28,359 nt of DNA from positions 1 to 28,359 of the forward strand of contig JAVBOE010000029.1 in NCBI GenBank assembly GCA_031550925.1, read 5' to 3'. This stretch comes from JAIRNF01 sp031550925 (lineage in GTDB: Bacteria; Bacteroidota; Bacteroidia; Bacteroidales; UBA932). Positions 1 through 7,445 of this stretch are shown here, one piece after another; position 1 is the stretch's first letter; each line of letters starts with the position of its first letter. The position numbers and the translations under genes were made by a program. Below the pieces are notes generated by a model. The model saw only the letters and a program-made list of their open reading frames with translations. It made no database searches and was not told the origin of the DNA.

Positions 1-341
1 GTTTTTCCATTACTTCCGGTAATACATATTTTTCGGGCTTCACAATATCTACCAGCAAATTCTATTTCAGATATTACCCCTATATTTTTTTCTTTTAAAG
101 ACAGTACAATTGGTGCATTATCAGGTATGCCGGGACTTTTAACTACCTCATCAGCATTTAAGATGAGGTCTTCGGTATGCAATCCTTCTTCAAAAGGAAT
201 TGCATTTTCCTCAAGCATAGAACGGTATGGCTGCTTTATGGTGCCTTTATCAGATAAAAAGACATCAAAGCCTTCTTTTTTTGCCAGTACAGCAGTACCC
301 GCTCCGCTTTCTCCTCCTCCCAGGATAACAAGTCTCTTCAT
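1..341 (-). CDS. murD: UDP-N-acetylmuramoylalanine--D-glutamate ligase MurD, N-terminal part (cut by window edge)
   Basis: MurD adds D-glutamate to UDP-MurNAc-L-Ala in the cytoplasm, using ATP. Only the first 113 codons are in the window. The ATG is at 341-339 and the product begins MKRLVILGGGESGAGTA, a Rossmann-type nucleotide-binding start typical of MurD. A KSPGIP segment follows near residue 69, and the Mur ligase P-loop GSNGK sits right at the edge (usual consensus GTNGKT). It lies 22 bp downstream of mraY on the same strand, the usual dcw order. The reading frame is open to the edge. The identification is firm from the N-terminal motifs plus position; the catalytic and C-terminal domains cannot be seen. 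Confidence 0.93.
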   Translation of the reverse strand, partial: MKRLVILGGGESGAGTAVLAKKEGFDVFLSDKGTIKQPYRSMLEENAIPFEEGLHTEDLILNADEVVKSPGIPDNAPIVLSLKEKNIGVISEIEFAGRYCEARKICITGSNGK

Positions 342-363
342 ACCTTATAGGGTTGCGTAATTA

Positions 364-1668
364 TTATCTTATCTTCAATGTAACTATACTTAATACAGCC
401 AATAACACAGCTATAATCCAGAATCTTACAACAATTTTAGATTCAGGTAGTGGTTTTATAGGGCGTTGTATTATGGCATCTATTCCTGCGTTTCCTTCTT
501 TTTGATAGTGGTGATGCAATGGAGTCATTTTAAAGACCCGTTTACCTACACCGTACTTACGTTTTGTATATTTAAAGTAGAACACCTGTATTACAACAGA
601 TAGGCTTTCTACAAAGAAAATCCCACATAAAATAGGAATGAGTAATTCTTTACGAATTAGTAATGCGAATACGGCAATAATACCGCCAATAGCAAGGCTT
701 CCTGTATCGCCCATAAACACTTGTGCAGGGTAAGAATTATACCACAAAAATCCGACTAATGCTCCTACAAAAGCGGCCATAAATATTACAAGTTCTCCGG
801 AGCCGGGGATATACATAATATTCAAATAGTCGGAATATATAACGTTACCGGATAGGTATGCCAAAATTCCTAGCGTTATGCCAATTATAATAGAAATACC
901 TGATGCTAAGCCATCCATTCCGTCTGTGAGGTTTGCACCATTAGACACAGCAGTAATAATAAAAATGGCAACAATAACATATACTATCCAGCTCCAAGTG
1001 CGTGCACTCTCTCCATTACCCGGAACAAGCCATTCGTAGTTAAATTCGTTATCTTTTACAAATGGAATGGTGGTAATAGGGGCCTTGAGCTGAATCATCA
1101 CCTCGTCTCCCTCCTTTACAACTTCAACTCTTCCATTTTCTTCAGCAATAGTATTTACGGTAGAACTGTTTGTATTTATTGTTGAGGGTTCGCGAACAAC
1201 AATGCTTTCGCTGAAATACATTGTTAAACCAACGATAAGCCCTATCCCGACTTGTCCGATAATTTTGAAACGACCACTTAGCCCTTCTTTATTCTTCTTG
1301 AATACTTTTATGTAGTCGTCTAAAAAACCGATTGCACCAAGCCAAATAGTTGATATAATCATTAAGATTACATATATGTTAGTAAGGTCGCCAAAAAGAA
1401 GAATGGGAACGAGTATGCTGAGAAGGATGATAATACCTCCCATTGTCGGAGTGCCTTTTTTCTGCAGCTGTCCTTCTAGTCCTAAGTTACGAATCTCTTC
1501 ACCTATTTGCTTGCGCTGCAACATACGTATTATTCGCTTACCGATAACCAATGCAATGAGCAGCGAAAATATAATTGCCATCGCCGAGCGGAACGATAAA
1601 TACTGAAACACGCCTGCCCCTGGAAAATCCCATGATTTCTCTATGTAATCAAATAGGTGGTATAACAT
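364..1668 (-). CDS. mraY: Phospho-N-acetylmuramoyl-pentapeptide transferase MraY, with Bacteroidota-type insertion
   Basis: MraY is an integral membrane enzyme that transfers phospho-MurNAc-pentapeptide from UDP to undecaprenyl phosphate, giving lipid I. At 434 residues it is much longer than the roughly 360 of E. coli MraY. Active-site signatures are all visible: the DD pair at 117-118 (DDYIKVFKK), NLTDGMDG at 246-253, FMGDTGS with Asp321, and the histidine run PLHHHY at 384-388. KGTPTMGG is near 71-78. The extra length is mostly a polar stretch at about 150-225 between membrane helices, predicted extracytoplasmic; from memory, Bacteroidota MraY proteins carry a comparable insertion. The ATG at 1668 is 15 bp after murE. 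The function assignment is secure. Confidence 0.97.
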   Translation of the reverse strand: MLYHLFDYIEKSWDFPGAGVFQYLSFRSAMAIIFSLLIALVIGKRIIRMLQRKQIGEEIRNLGLEGQLQKKGTPTMGGIIILLSILVPILLFGDLTNIYVILMIISTIWLGAIGFLDDYIKVFKKNKEGLSGRFKIIGQVGIGLIVGLTMYFSESIVVREPSTINTNSSTVNTIAEENGRVEVVKEGDEVMIQLKAPITTIPFVKDNEFNYEWLVPGNGESARTWSWIVYVIVAIFIITAVSNGANLTDGMDGLASGISIIIGITLGILAYLSGNVIYSDYLNIMYIPGSGELVIFMAAFVGALVGFLWYNSYPAQVFMGDTGSLAIGGIIAVFALLIRKELLIPILCGIFFVESLSVVIQVFYFKYTKRKYGVGKRVFKMTPLHHHYQKEGNAGIDAIIQRPIKPLPESKIVVRFWIIAVLLAVLSIVTLKIR

Positions 1669-1683
1669 ATGCTTAATGGTGTT

Positions 1684-3144
1684 TTATTCTTCCTTTTCTT
1701 TAAATGCAATCAAAACTTCTTCTTTATCATCAAAATGATGTCTTACCCCATTTACTTCCTGATAAGGCTCGTGACCTTTACCGGCTATTAGTATTATATC
1801 CTTTGGTTTTGCCATCATAACAGCGGTGCGTATGGCTTCTCGTCTGTCTGTTATAAACAATGCCTTGCTTCGTAATTCTTTTGATAGTCCGGCTTTCATA
1901 TCTTCCAGAATGGTATTTGGGTCTTCAAAGCGGGGATTATCGGAAGTTAAAATCGCAACATCACTATTCTCAGCTGCCATTACAGCCATTACCGGACGTT
2001 TTGTCTTATCACGATTACCGCCACAACCTGCTACTGTTATTAGCTTCTCGTTGCCCTGCCTAATCTTGTTAATTGTACTCAGCACATTTATTAATGCATC
2101 CGGAGTATGTGCATAGTCAACAATTGCAATAATCCCAGATGAAGAACGAACGCACTCAAATCTTCCCGAAACAGGTTTTAGTGAGCTGAGAATACGGAGA
2201 CCTTCTTCTTTTTCCAGCCCAAGTGAGCGAGCAATGGCATATACCGCAAGTAGATTATATGCGTTGAATTCTCCAATGAATTCTGTCCACATATCCACAT
2301 TGTCAATATTTAGCTGCATCCCATCGAATCCACTTTCTATGATACGGCACTTGTAATCTGCCATGCTTTTTAGGGCATAAGTTTTTACGCTTGCCTTTGT
2401 ATTTTGCACCATTACCATACCATTTCTGTCGTCAACATTTGTTAGGGCAAAAGCATTGGATGGTAGTAGGTCGAAAAATCTTTTCTTTGCTTTTATATAC
2501 TCATCAAATGTTTTATGGTAGTCTAGGTGGTCGTGTGTAATGTTTGTAAATGCTCCTCCTGCAAAGGTTAATCCTGCGATACGCTCCTGAACAATGGCAT
2601 GAGAGCTGACTTCCATAAAGCAGTAGCTGCAACTTTCTGCCACCATGTCGCTCAAAAGACTGTTTATGTGTAAAGCATCCGGAGTAGTGTGCGTAGCTTC
2701 TATTTTTTTTTCTCCAACAAGGTTTACAACGGTCGAGATTAGCCCGACTTTGTATCCTGCTTTTGAAAATAAGTCGTGTAGTAAAGTTGCTGTTGTGGTT
2801 TTTCCATTTGTTCCGGTAACGCCCACTAGCGTCAGCTTTTCAGATGGATTATTGAAAAACACCGATGCTGCAAGCCCCAGCGCTTTATTGCTATCGCCAA
2901 CTTTAATATATGTGATAGCCGGATTGATTACGTCAGGAAAATGCTCGCATACAACTGCAGCAGCGCCTGCCTCTATAGCGTTTGGTATAAACTTATGGCC
3001 ATCGACTTGAGTACCGGGGATAGCAAAAAACAGCTGATTTGCTTCTACTTTACGAGAATCGATGCCAAGCGATTGCACCTCAATGCTGGTACTGCTCAAT
3101 GTTTCCAGCACCTCAATATTTTTTATTATATCGCTTAATTTCAT
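1684..3144 (-). CDS. murE: UDP-N-acetylmuramoyl-tripeptide synthetase MurE, probably meso-diaminopimelate-adding
   Basis: MurE is the cytoplasmic ligase that adds the third residue of the peptidoglycan stem peptide to UDP-MurNAc-L-Ala-D-Glu. Its 486 residues show the three Mur-ligase domains: an N-terminal UDP-binding part, an ATP-binding centre with P-loop GTNGKT at 111-116, HTTPDA near 152-157 and a probable carbamylated lysine at Lys220, and a C-terminal domain with DNPR at 402-405. DNPR is the known signature of enzymes that select meso-diaminopimelate rather than lysine, so this organism probably has A1-gamma-type, DAP-containing peptidoglycan. The ATG directly follows the ftsI stop (TAAATG), so the two genes are probably translationally linked. 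Confidence 0.96.
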   Translation of the reverse strand: MKLSDIIKNIEVLETLSSTSIEVQSLGIDSRKVEANQLFFAIPGTQVDGHKFIPNAIEAGAAAVVCEHFPDVINPAITYIKVGDSNKALGLAASVFFNNPSEKLTLVGVTGTNGKTTTATLLHDLFSKAGYKVGLISTVVNLVGEKKIEATHTTPDALHINSLLSDMVAESCSYCFMEVSSHAIVQERIAGLTFAGGAFTNITHDHLDYHKTFDEYIKAKKRFFDLLPSNAFALTNVDDRNGMVMVQNTKASVKTYALKSMADYKCRIIESGFDGMQLNIDNVDMWTEFIGEFNAYNLLAVYAIARSLGLEKEEGLRILSSLKPVSGRFECVRSSSGIIAIVDYAHTPDALINVLSTINKIRQGNEKLITVAGCGGNRDKTKRPVMAVMAAENSDVAILTSDNPRFEDPNTILEDMKAGLSKELRSKALFITDRREAIRTAVMMAKPKDIILIAGKGHEPYQEVNGVRHHFDDKEEVLIAFKEKEE

Positions 3145-5355
3145 TTATACTTCAAGTGTTAACGTAATATTTTGCCCTCTTACTACTTTTGTTCCGGGTT
3201 GTATAGATTGGCTTTTTACCGATCCTTTACCTGTATAATGTACATTCAACCCCATATTTTCCAGTATATACAGCGCATCTTTTAAGCCCATGCTAATAAC
3301 GGAAGGAACAGTTTCTCCTACGCTTGTATTTACCGTTTCTATTTTTCCATCAGAACTTTTTGTTCTTATCCATTCGGTATTTGCCGCTATATTTGAAGGT
3401 ATATCCAGCTCATTCAATACAGAATTTACTTCATCGCTTTTGCCTCCTTTTACTTTAGGTAAATCAGCAAAAATATTCGACTTGTTTATTGCATCGTGCC
3501 ACTCGGGATGAGAGGCGTATATTACATCTGCAAATTCTTTAAATACAGGTGCAGCCCATGTTCCACCGTAGAAATTTTGTGTCGTCTTTTTGGTATATAG
3601 CACTACAATTGCCGAATATTTTGGATTATCAGCAGGAAAATATCCGACAAATGATGGCTGATGTTTTTTATTGACAGTTTTTTTTCCGCCCTCCTTTTCT
3701 TCCTTTACTCCATACACCATTTTTTTTATGGGGTTTCCTTTGTTATCCTTTGTTGTATGCTCAAAAAGAATTTGTGCAGTACCTGTTTTTCCTGCAACTT
3801 GGTATATATCGCTTCTAGCCCGCTTTCCCGATCCCGTTTCTTCTTCTACTACAGCTTCTAAAATAGTTTTTACCTTTTGTAAGGTTGAGGACGAACAAAT
3901 AGAGCTGCATATTACTTCTGTTGGAAATGTTTTTACAGTTTGTCCGTGTTGCTGTACTTCGGTTACAAACTTTGGCTTAACCAGCTTTCCATTATTTGCT
4001 ACAGCATTATATAGCGCAAGTGTGTGAATAGGAGCAAGCATTACTTCATATCCAACAGCTGTTTGTGTCAATGATATATTAGACCATGAACCTTTTTTGT
4101 GGATAAATGGAATGTGTGGAAGTCCTTCCTCTTCTTTAATTTGTAAGTTGAAACGGGAATCTAATCCCATGCGTTTAACATGCTTAACAAGCTCTTCTTC
4201 CTTTCCTTTATAGTATTGAATGGCTAGCTTGACTAAGGCCACATTTGAGGATTTTGCTGCTGCTTTTAAAAGGGGCATAAGACCATGAGGAGGCATTTCG
4301 TCTTCGTATGTTTTGCCATTGTATGTGAATTTCCCATCTTCAGTATTAACTATTGTATTTAAATCTACATGCCCGTCTTCCAGTAACGCAATTAGCGTAA
4401 CCAGCTTGAATGTTGAACCGGGGTCGCTACGTTCTGATATGGCATAGTTATATGTTTCTCCAAATGTTCCGTTGGCGTTTTTCTTAAAGTTTGCAATTGC
4501 CCTTACTTCTCCGGTTTCAACTTCCATTACCATAGCAGTGCCACCTTCAAACACATCATTTTCTTGCAGCTGTTTTTTTAGTGCTACTTCTACCGCATCT
4601 TGAATGTTTATATCTATCGTGCTTACTACATCATATCCATCTATAGCTTTTTCATCATCTTGACTGTTTACGGGTACCCATCCCTGATCTGTTTTTTGTA
4701 CTGTCCGTTTCCCTGGTTTTCCTCGTAGGTATTCGTCAAAATAGCCCTCTATTCCAAAAGAAATATTTTTAGCGGTGTCTATGTCTCCTATAGTACGGCG
4801 TGCCGATTGATATGGATATTCTCGTTTGTTATGTTCTTTTGGCAAAAAACCTCCTTGTCCTTGCGCCCTAGACCACAACGGGAATTTCTTGATTTCCTGT
4901 AATTCCAGATAGTTTACATCTCTTGGTGCTATTTTCTCTTCTCTAAAATTTTTCGTATTTTTTGAAGTGCTTTTTATTGCTCTGTCTATCTCTTTTCTAT
5001 ATTCTTCTGCAGATTTATCCTTAAAATAGCCGGCTAGGGCAATAGGCAGCTCTCTAAGAAGGCTATCTCTATATTTTCTTTTTTGTTCATCTTTTGGCTC
5101 TTTGAGATCTCTTTGTATCCATTCTGTTTTAAAATCGGCACGTATCTCGTATAATGTTTGAGAGGTGGCCAGCACACGCCCGTCATAAGCGAGTATATTA
5201 CCTCTCATAGCGCTTATTTCGGTTGGAGGAGGTTCATTAGGTGTGTATTCGAATAGCTGCAACGATATTATTTTACTAACTATTATTATGCCTAGTAAGA
5301 AGGCTAGCCAGTAAAACAAGCTTAAGCGGCGTAATATTTTTTTTACTTCGTTCAT
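3145..5355 (-). CDS. ftsI: Septal peptidoglycan D,D-transpeptidase (PBP3/FtsI type) with C-terminal PASTA domain
   Basis: This class B penicillin-binding protein crosslinks septal peptidoglycan in the periplasm with FtsW. Its 736 residues hold a short cytoplasmic tail and one membrane anchor at about 13-32, a PBP dimerisation region, and a transpeptidase domain with all three motifs: STFK at 314-317 (catalytic Ser314), SSN at 369-371 and KTG at 523-525. The last ~65 residues (about 670-736, starting near VPSVISMGL) look like one PASTA domain, absent from E. coli FtsI but seen in Bacteroidota and Gram-positive homologues. It lies between ftsL and murE, which argues for the division enzyme rather than another class B PBP; a second one, mrdA, is in the rod operon at 25891. 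Confidence 0.94.
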   Translation of the reverse strand: MNEVKKILRRLSLFYWLAFLLGIIIVSKIISLQLFEYTPNEPPPTEISAMRGNILAYDGRVLATSQTLYEIRADFKTEWIQRDLKEPKDEQKRKYRDSLLRELPIALAGYFKDKSAEEYRKEIDRAIKSTSKNTKNFREEKIAPRDVNYLELQEIKKFPLWSRAQGQGGFLPKEHNKREYPYQSARRTIGDIDTAKNISFGIEGYFDEYLRGKPGKRTVQKTDQGWVPVNSQDDEKAIDGYDVVSTIDINIQDAVEVALKKQLQENDVFEGGTAMVMEVETGEVRAIANFKKNANGTFGETYNYAISERSDPGSTFKLVTLIALLEDGHVDLNTIVNTEDGKFTYNGKTYEDEMPPHGLMPLLKAAAKSSNVALVKLAIQYYKGKEEELVKHVKRMGLDSRFNLQIKEEEGLPHIPFIHKKGSWSNISLTQTAVGYEVMLAPIHTLALYNAVANNGKLVKPKFVTEVQQHGQTVKTFPTEVICSSICSSSTLQKVKTILEAVVEEETGSGKRARSDIYQVAGKTGTAQILFEHTTKDNKGNPIKKMVYGVKEEKEGGKKTVNKKHQPSFVGYFPADNPKYSAIVVLYTKKTTQNFYGGTWAAPVFKEFADVIYASHPEWHDAINKSNIFADLPKVKGGKSDEVNSVLNELDIPSNIAANTEWIRTKSSDGKIETVNTSVGETVPSVISMGLKDALYILENMGLNVHYTGKGSVKSQSIQPGTKVVRGQNITLTLEV

Positions 5356-5361
5356 TTGCCG

Positions 5362-5706
5362 TTAGTTTGCTTTTATTCGTTTTGGTGGTTCATCTGGTTG
5401 AATTAATCCTAACTCTTTTATCTTCTTTATTACCTCCGAGCGTTTATGTATTTTTATTAAATCTTCTGATTTTAGGATGTATTCTACGTGTCGTACTTTT
5501 ACTTCTGCTTCCAGCCGTTGGGCTTTAAGTAAGGTCTGCTCTGCATAAAAACGATATGAGATGTAAAAGAGCGCAAGTACAAATACAAGCAAGATATACC
5601 AGCGGTTGTGCTGAAGAAATTCAGCAATAGCCCGGCCTGAGACAAAACCCTTTTGAGAGCGAGTCTCGTTTGCTACTTGTTTTTCTTTTTCCCCTTGTTT
5701 TGCCAT
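5362..5706 (-). CDS. ftsL: FtsL-like divisome membrane protein
   Basis: A small bitopic protein of 114 residues. It has a basic and polar cytoplasmic tail of about 40 residues, one membrane helix at about 40-58 (WYILLVFVLALFYISYRFY), and a short extracytoplasmic segment likely to form a coiled coil (ALLKAQRLEAEVK-type heptads). Size, topology and the slot between rsmH and ftsI match FtsL, which with FtsB/DivIC and FtsQ activates the septal synthase FtsWI. FtsL sequences diverge too far for motif-based proof. The chosen ATG at 5706 overlaps the rsmH stop as TAATG, the classic coupling signal. A start at 5799 is possible in the same frame but would overlap rsmH by 94 bp with a low-complexity basic tail, so I rejected it. 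Confidence 0.82.
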   Translation of the reverse strand: MAKQGEKEKQVANETRSQKGFVSGRAIAEFLQHNRWYILLVFVLALFYISYRFYAEQTLLKAQRLEAEVKVRHVEYILKSEDLIKIHKRSEVIKKIKELGLIQPDEPPKRIKAN

Positions 5707-6629
5707 TACTTCTTTTCTGCTATTCTTAGCTTGGCGCTTCTCGCTCTGCTGTTTCTTACTATTTCTTCTTCTGTTGGTGTAATTGCTTTCTTCGAGCAAA
5801 GAGTAAATGGAGTTTCTACATTTCCGTAAAAGTCTTTTACGATACTTCCATCTAAATTTCCCGATTTCATGAAATTCTTTACCAGCCTGTCTTCTAGCGA
5901 GTGGTATGTTATAACCACTAATCGTCCGCCCGATTTAAGTACTTTAAGAGAATGAAGCATTAGCTGTTCTAACGCTAGTATTTCTTTATTTACTTCTATA
6001 CGAATTGATTGGAATAACTTTGCCAGCTGTGTATTTAAATCTTTTTTTGGCAGCAATGGGGTTACTATCTCAATCAGCTCTATTGTTGTACTAATAGTTT
6101 TTTCACTTCTTTTAGCTACAATTTCTTTCGCTAGACGTGATGCGTTACTCAGCTCTCCGTACGTTTTGAATATGTATTGCAGCTTATCTTGAGAGTATGA
6201 TTTCAGCAGCTCTTGAGCGGAAAAATCAGATTCTTGGTTCATTCTCATATCTGCCGGCGAATCAAAACGGAAAGAAAATCCTCGTTCGCTTTCATCGAAC
6301 TGGTGCGACGATACTCCTAAGTCGGCCAATATTCCGTCAACCTCTTTAATGTTATGATAGCGAAGAAAATTATGAAGAAACCTAAAGTTGTTAGCTACTA
6401 ATGTAAAGCGCGGATCGTCTATTTTATTTGCTTGGGCATCACCATCACGATCAAACGCAATTAGCTTTCCCTTTTCTCCCAGCTGTTTTAGGATTTCACG
6501 CGAATGGCCACCTCCGCCAAAAGTTACATCAACGTATATACCATCCGGTTTTATAGAGAGTGCCTCAACGCTTTCTTCAAGAAGAACAGGCGTGTGGTAG
6601 GTATTGCTGAAGGTAGGTTGTAAGGCCAT
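5706..6629 (-). CDS. rsmH: 16S rRNA (cytosine-1402-N4)-methyltransferase RsmH (MraW)
   Basis: RsmH is an S-adenosylmethionine-dependent enzyme that methylates N4 of C1402 in the decoding centre of 16S rRNA. The 307 residues match the family length. Seen near the N-terminus are YHTPVLLEESVE and the SAM-binding segment DVTFGGGGHS at about 34-43; later come ILADLGVSSHQFD, the helical insert typical of the family, and VVITYHSLEDR near the C-terminal third. The ATG is 3 bp after the mraZ stop and the TAA overlaps the ftsL ATG, so it sits inside a tightly coupled operon. The mraZ-rsmH-ftsL order is nearly universal at the head of dcw clusters. Confidence 0.96.
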   Translation of the reverse strand: MALQPTFSNTYHTPVLLEESVEALSIKPDGIYVDVTFGGGGHSREILKQLGEKGKLIAFDRDGDAQANKIDDPRFTLVANNFRFLHNFLRYHNIKEVDGILADLGVSSHQFDESERGFSFRFDSPADMRMNQESDFSAQELLKSYSQDKLQYIFKTYGELSNASRLAKEIVAKRSEKTISTTIELIEIVTPLLPKKDLNTQLAKLFQSIRIEVNKEILALEQLMLHSLKVLKSGGRLVVITYHSLEDRLVKNFMKSGNLDGSIVKDFYGNVETPFTLCSKKAITPTEEEIVRNSRARSAKLRIAEKK

Positions 6630-6632
6630 GGG

Positions 6633-7109
6633 TCATTCTTTATTCCGGTTACGTGATCGTTCGGCTAGAGTAGTAGCAAGCTTGTTGTCGTTCTTTTTCG
6701 CTTTAATTCTATCATACTCTTCTTTAGCCCATAGCTTAATGATGTTGTCTGTGCCCACAAACACCATTTCTTTAACAGCATCAATATCCTCTAGCAAATG
6801 CCGCGGAACAAGAATACGTCCGGTTTTTTCATCGGGAGTAACTAGCTCTCTACCCTGTATAAAGTCAATCCACATTTCATTGTCTTCGGGATCAAAGAGA
6901 TCTAGCAAGCTTTTTATTCTATCGGCTTCTTTTTCCCACGACTCTTGCGTGTACAGGTTAAGACATTTCATTTGTATGTCTTTTCTTACAATCAGACTTA
7001 CTTCTTCAAATGCAGCAAGCTGAGCCTTTAGATCGGATGGAAAAACCAACCGACCTTTTTCGTCGAGCTTACAGTCATATTTACCAATGAAGAATTTCGT
7101 CTTTGCCAT
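6633..7109 (-). CDS. mraZ: Transcriptional regulator MraZ
   Basis: MraZ is a ring-forming, AbrB-like DNA-binding protein that represses its own dcw promoter in E. coli. Its 158 residues contain the expected two tandem MraZ domains: the first has DEKGRLVFPSDLK near 17-29, the second DEKGR-like ILVPRHLLE near 90-100. It is the first gene of the dcw cluster here. The ATG at 7109 is the first in-frame start, and the upstream DNA at 7189-7225 carries phased copies of TGGGAG/TGGAAG on the minus strand, matching known MraZ boxes, so autoregulation is likely. The C-terminal tail is lysine/arginine-rich (RIKAKKNDNK). Confidence 0.95.
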   Translation of the reverse strand: MAKTKFFIGKYDCKLDEKGRLVFPSDLKAQLAAFEEVSLIVRKDIQMKCLNLYTQESWEKEADRIKSLLDLFDPEDNEMWIDFIQGRELVTPDEKTGRILVPRHLLEDIDAVKEMVFVGTDNIIKLWAKEEYDRIKAKKNDNKLATTLAERSRNRNKE

Positions 7110-7173
7110 TGTTTTTGTACCTTTACAAGGTGATTAAAGTGGATTTGCTTAAAATGTTTTAGAGTTCAGGAAA

Positions 7174-7181
7174 CAAAATTA
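7174..7181 (-). promoter_or_regulatory. Putative mraZ/dcw promoter, -7 element
   Basis: The minus strand reads TAATTTTG, an exact match to the Bacteroidota primary sigma factor -7 consensus TAnnTTTG. It lies about 65 bp upstream of the mraZ ATG. The position expected for the -33 element falls on the MraZ box at 7199-7205, so MraZ binding there would block the promoter. Position and consensus are seen; use as a promoter is inferred. Confidence 0.6.
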
Positions 7182-7188
7182 GTGTTTT

Positions 7189-7225
7189 CTTCCAATCTCT
7201 CCCACTTTGTGACATTTACTTCCAC
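7189..7225 (-). promoter_or_regulatory. MraZ operator: phased TGGGAG/TGGAAG direct repeats
   Basis: On the minus strand there are three direct repeats: GTGGAAG (7225-7219), GTGGGAG (7205-7199) and TTGGAAG (7195-7189). Their starts are 20 and 10 bp apart. This fits the 10 bp period of known MraZ boxes (TGGGN separated by 5 bp) with one degenerate slot at 7215-7209. The array lies directly upstream of mraZ and overlaps its putative promoter. Confidence 0.72.
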
Positions 7226-7262
7226 TTGAAAATATTAACAAGATGGAGCCATATATGTTTAA

Positions 7263-7280
7263 AACATGTTTAAACATGTT
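7263..7280. repeat. 18 bp perfect palindrome between divergent operons
   Basis: AACATGTTTAAACATGTT equals its own reverse complement. It is made of two AACATGTT palindromes joined by TA. It sits in the divergent region about 38 bp beyond the MraZ boxes and 166 bp before the acyltransferase ATG. Such symmetry suits a dimeric regulator site, but no regulator is encoded nearby. The role is unknown. Confidence 0.8.
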
Positions 7281-7374
7281 AATAACTTTTTCATATTAAA
7301 TCGTAATTAACTGATTAAATGAGAATTAAATAAAAGTTATTAACAACAGGGGTAACCTTAAGCGTTGTTAATAA
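7277..7374. repeat. Three copies of TTATTAACA forming inverted repeats
   Basis: TTATTAACA occurs on the plus strand at 7337-7345 and on the minus strand at 7277-7285 and 7366-7374. The first pair extends to a 14 bp perfect inverted repeat (7277-7290 with 7332-7345). The second pair extends to an 11 bp perfect inverted repeat (7337-7347 with 7364-7374, 16 bp spacer). The 9-mer differs from the E. coli DnaA box consensus TTATNCACA at one defined position. Function is not established. Confidence 0.75.
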
Positions 7375-7445
7375 TGAGAGGTAAGCAAATAAGTATCAGG
7401 AGATAACACAGCTAAATTGGATAAACATAACATAGCTAAGAATAA

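Larger units (their letters stand above)
7110..7445. other. Divergent intergenic region between mraZ and the acyltransferase operon
   Basis: A 336 bp AT-rich region with no convincing reading frame. It holds, from the mraZ side: the mraZ leader, a TAnnTTTG promoter element (7174-7181), the MraZ box array (7189-7225), an 18 bp perfect palindrome (7263-7280), three 9-mers TTATTAACA in mixed orientation (7277-7285, 7337-7345, 7366-7374), and a 13 bp imperfect direct repeat (7403-7415 and 7427-7439) just before the acyltransferase ATG. No rRNA, tRNA or known riboswitch fold was recognised. Confidence 0.85.

Noticed and set aside
127..360. Plus-strand frame antisense to murD
   Set aside because: murD is unambiguous on the other strand; the frame has no recognisable motif.
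2645..3010. 121-codon plus-strand frame antisense to murE
   Set aside because: Shadow of a well-identified gene, no domain and no leader.
5707..5799. Upstream in-frame extension of ftsL to an ATG at 5799
   Set aside because: It would overlap rsmH by 94 bp. The ATG at 5706 forms TAATG with the rsmH stop, which is the usual coupling, and the extra residues are low-complexity and basic.
6604..7023. 139-codon plus-strand frame antisense to mraZ
   Set aside because: mraZ has both domains and conserved order; the antisense frame is serine/leucine-rich shadow.
7263..7374. Chromosomal replication origin
   Set aside because: Three weak DnaA-like 9-mers in AT-rich DNA are not enough, and no dnaA, dnaN or other origin-linked gene is present.
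7336..7375. Rho-independent terminator
   Set aside because: The stem is AT-rich with a 16-base loop, no T-tract follows, and it lies between divergent genes where no transcript ends.
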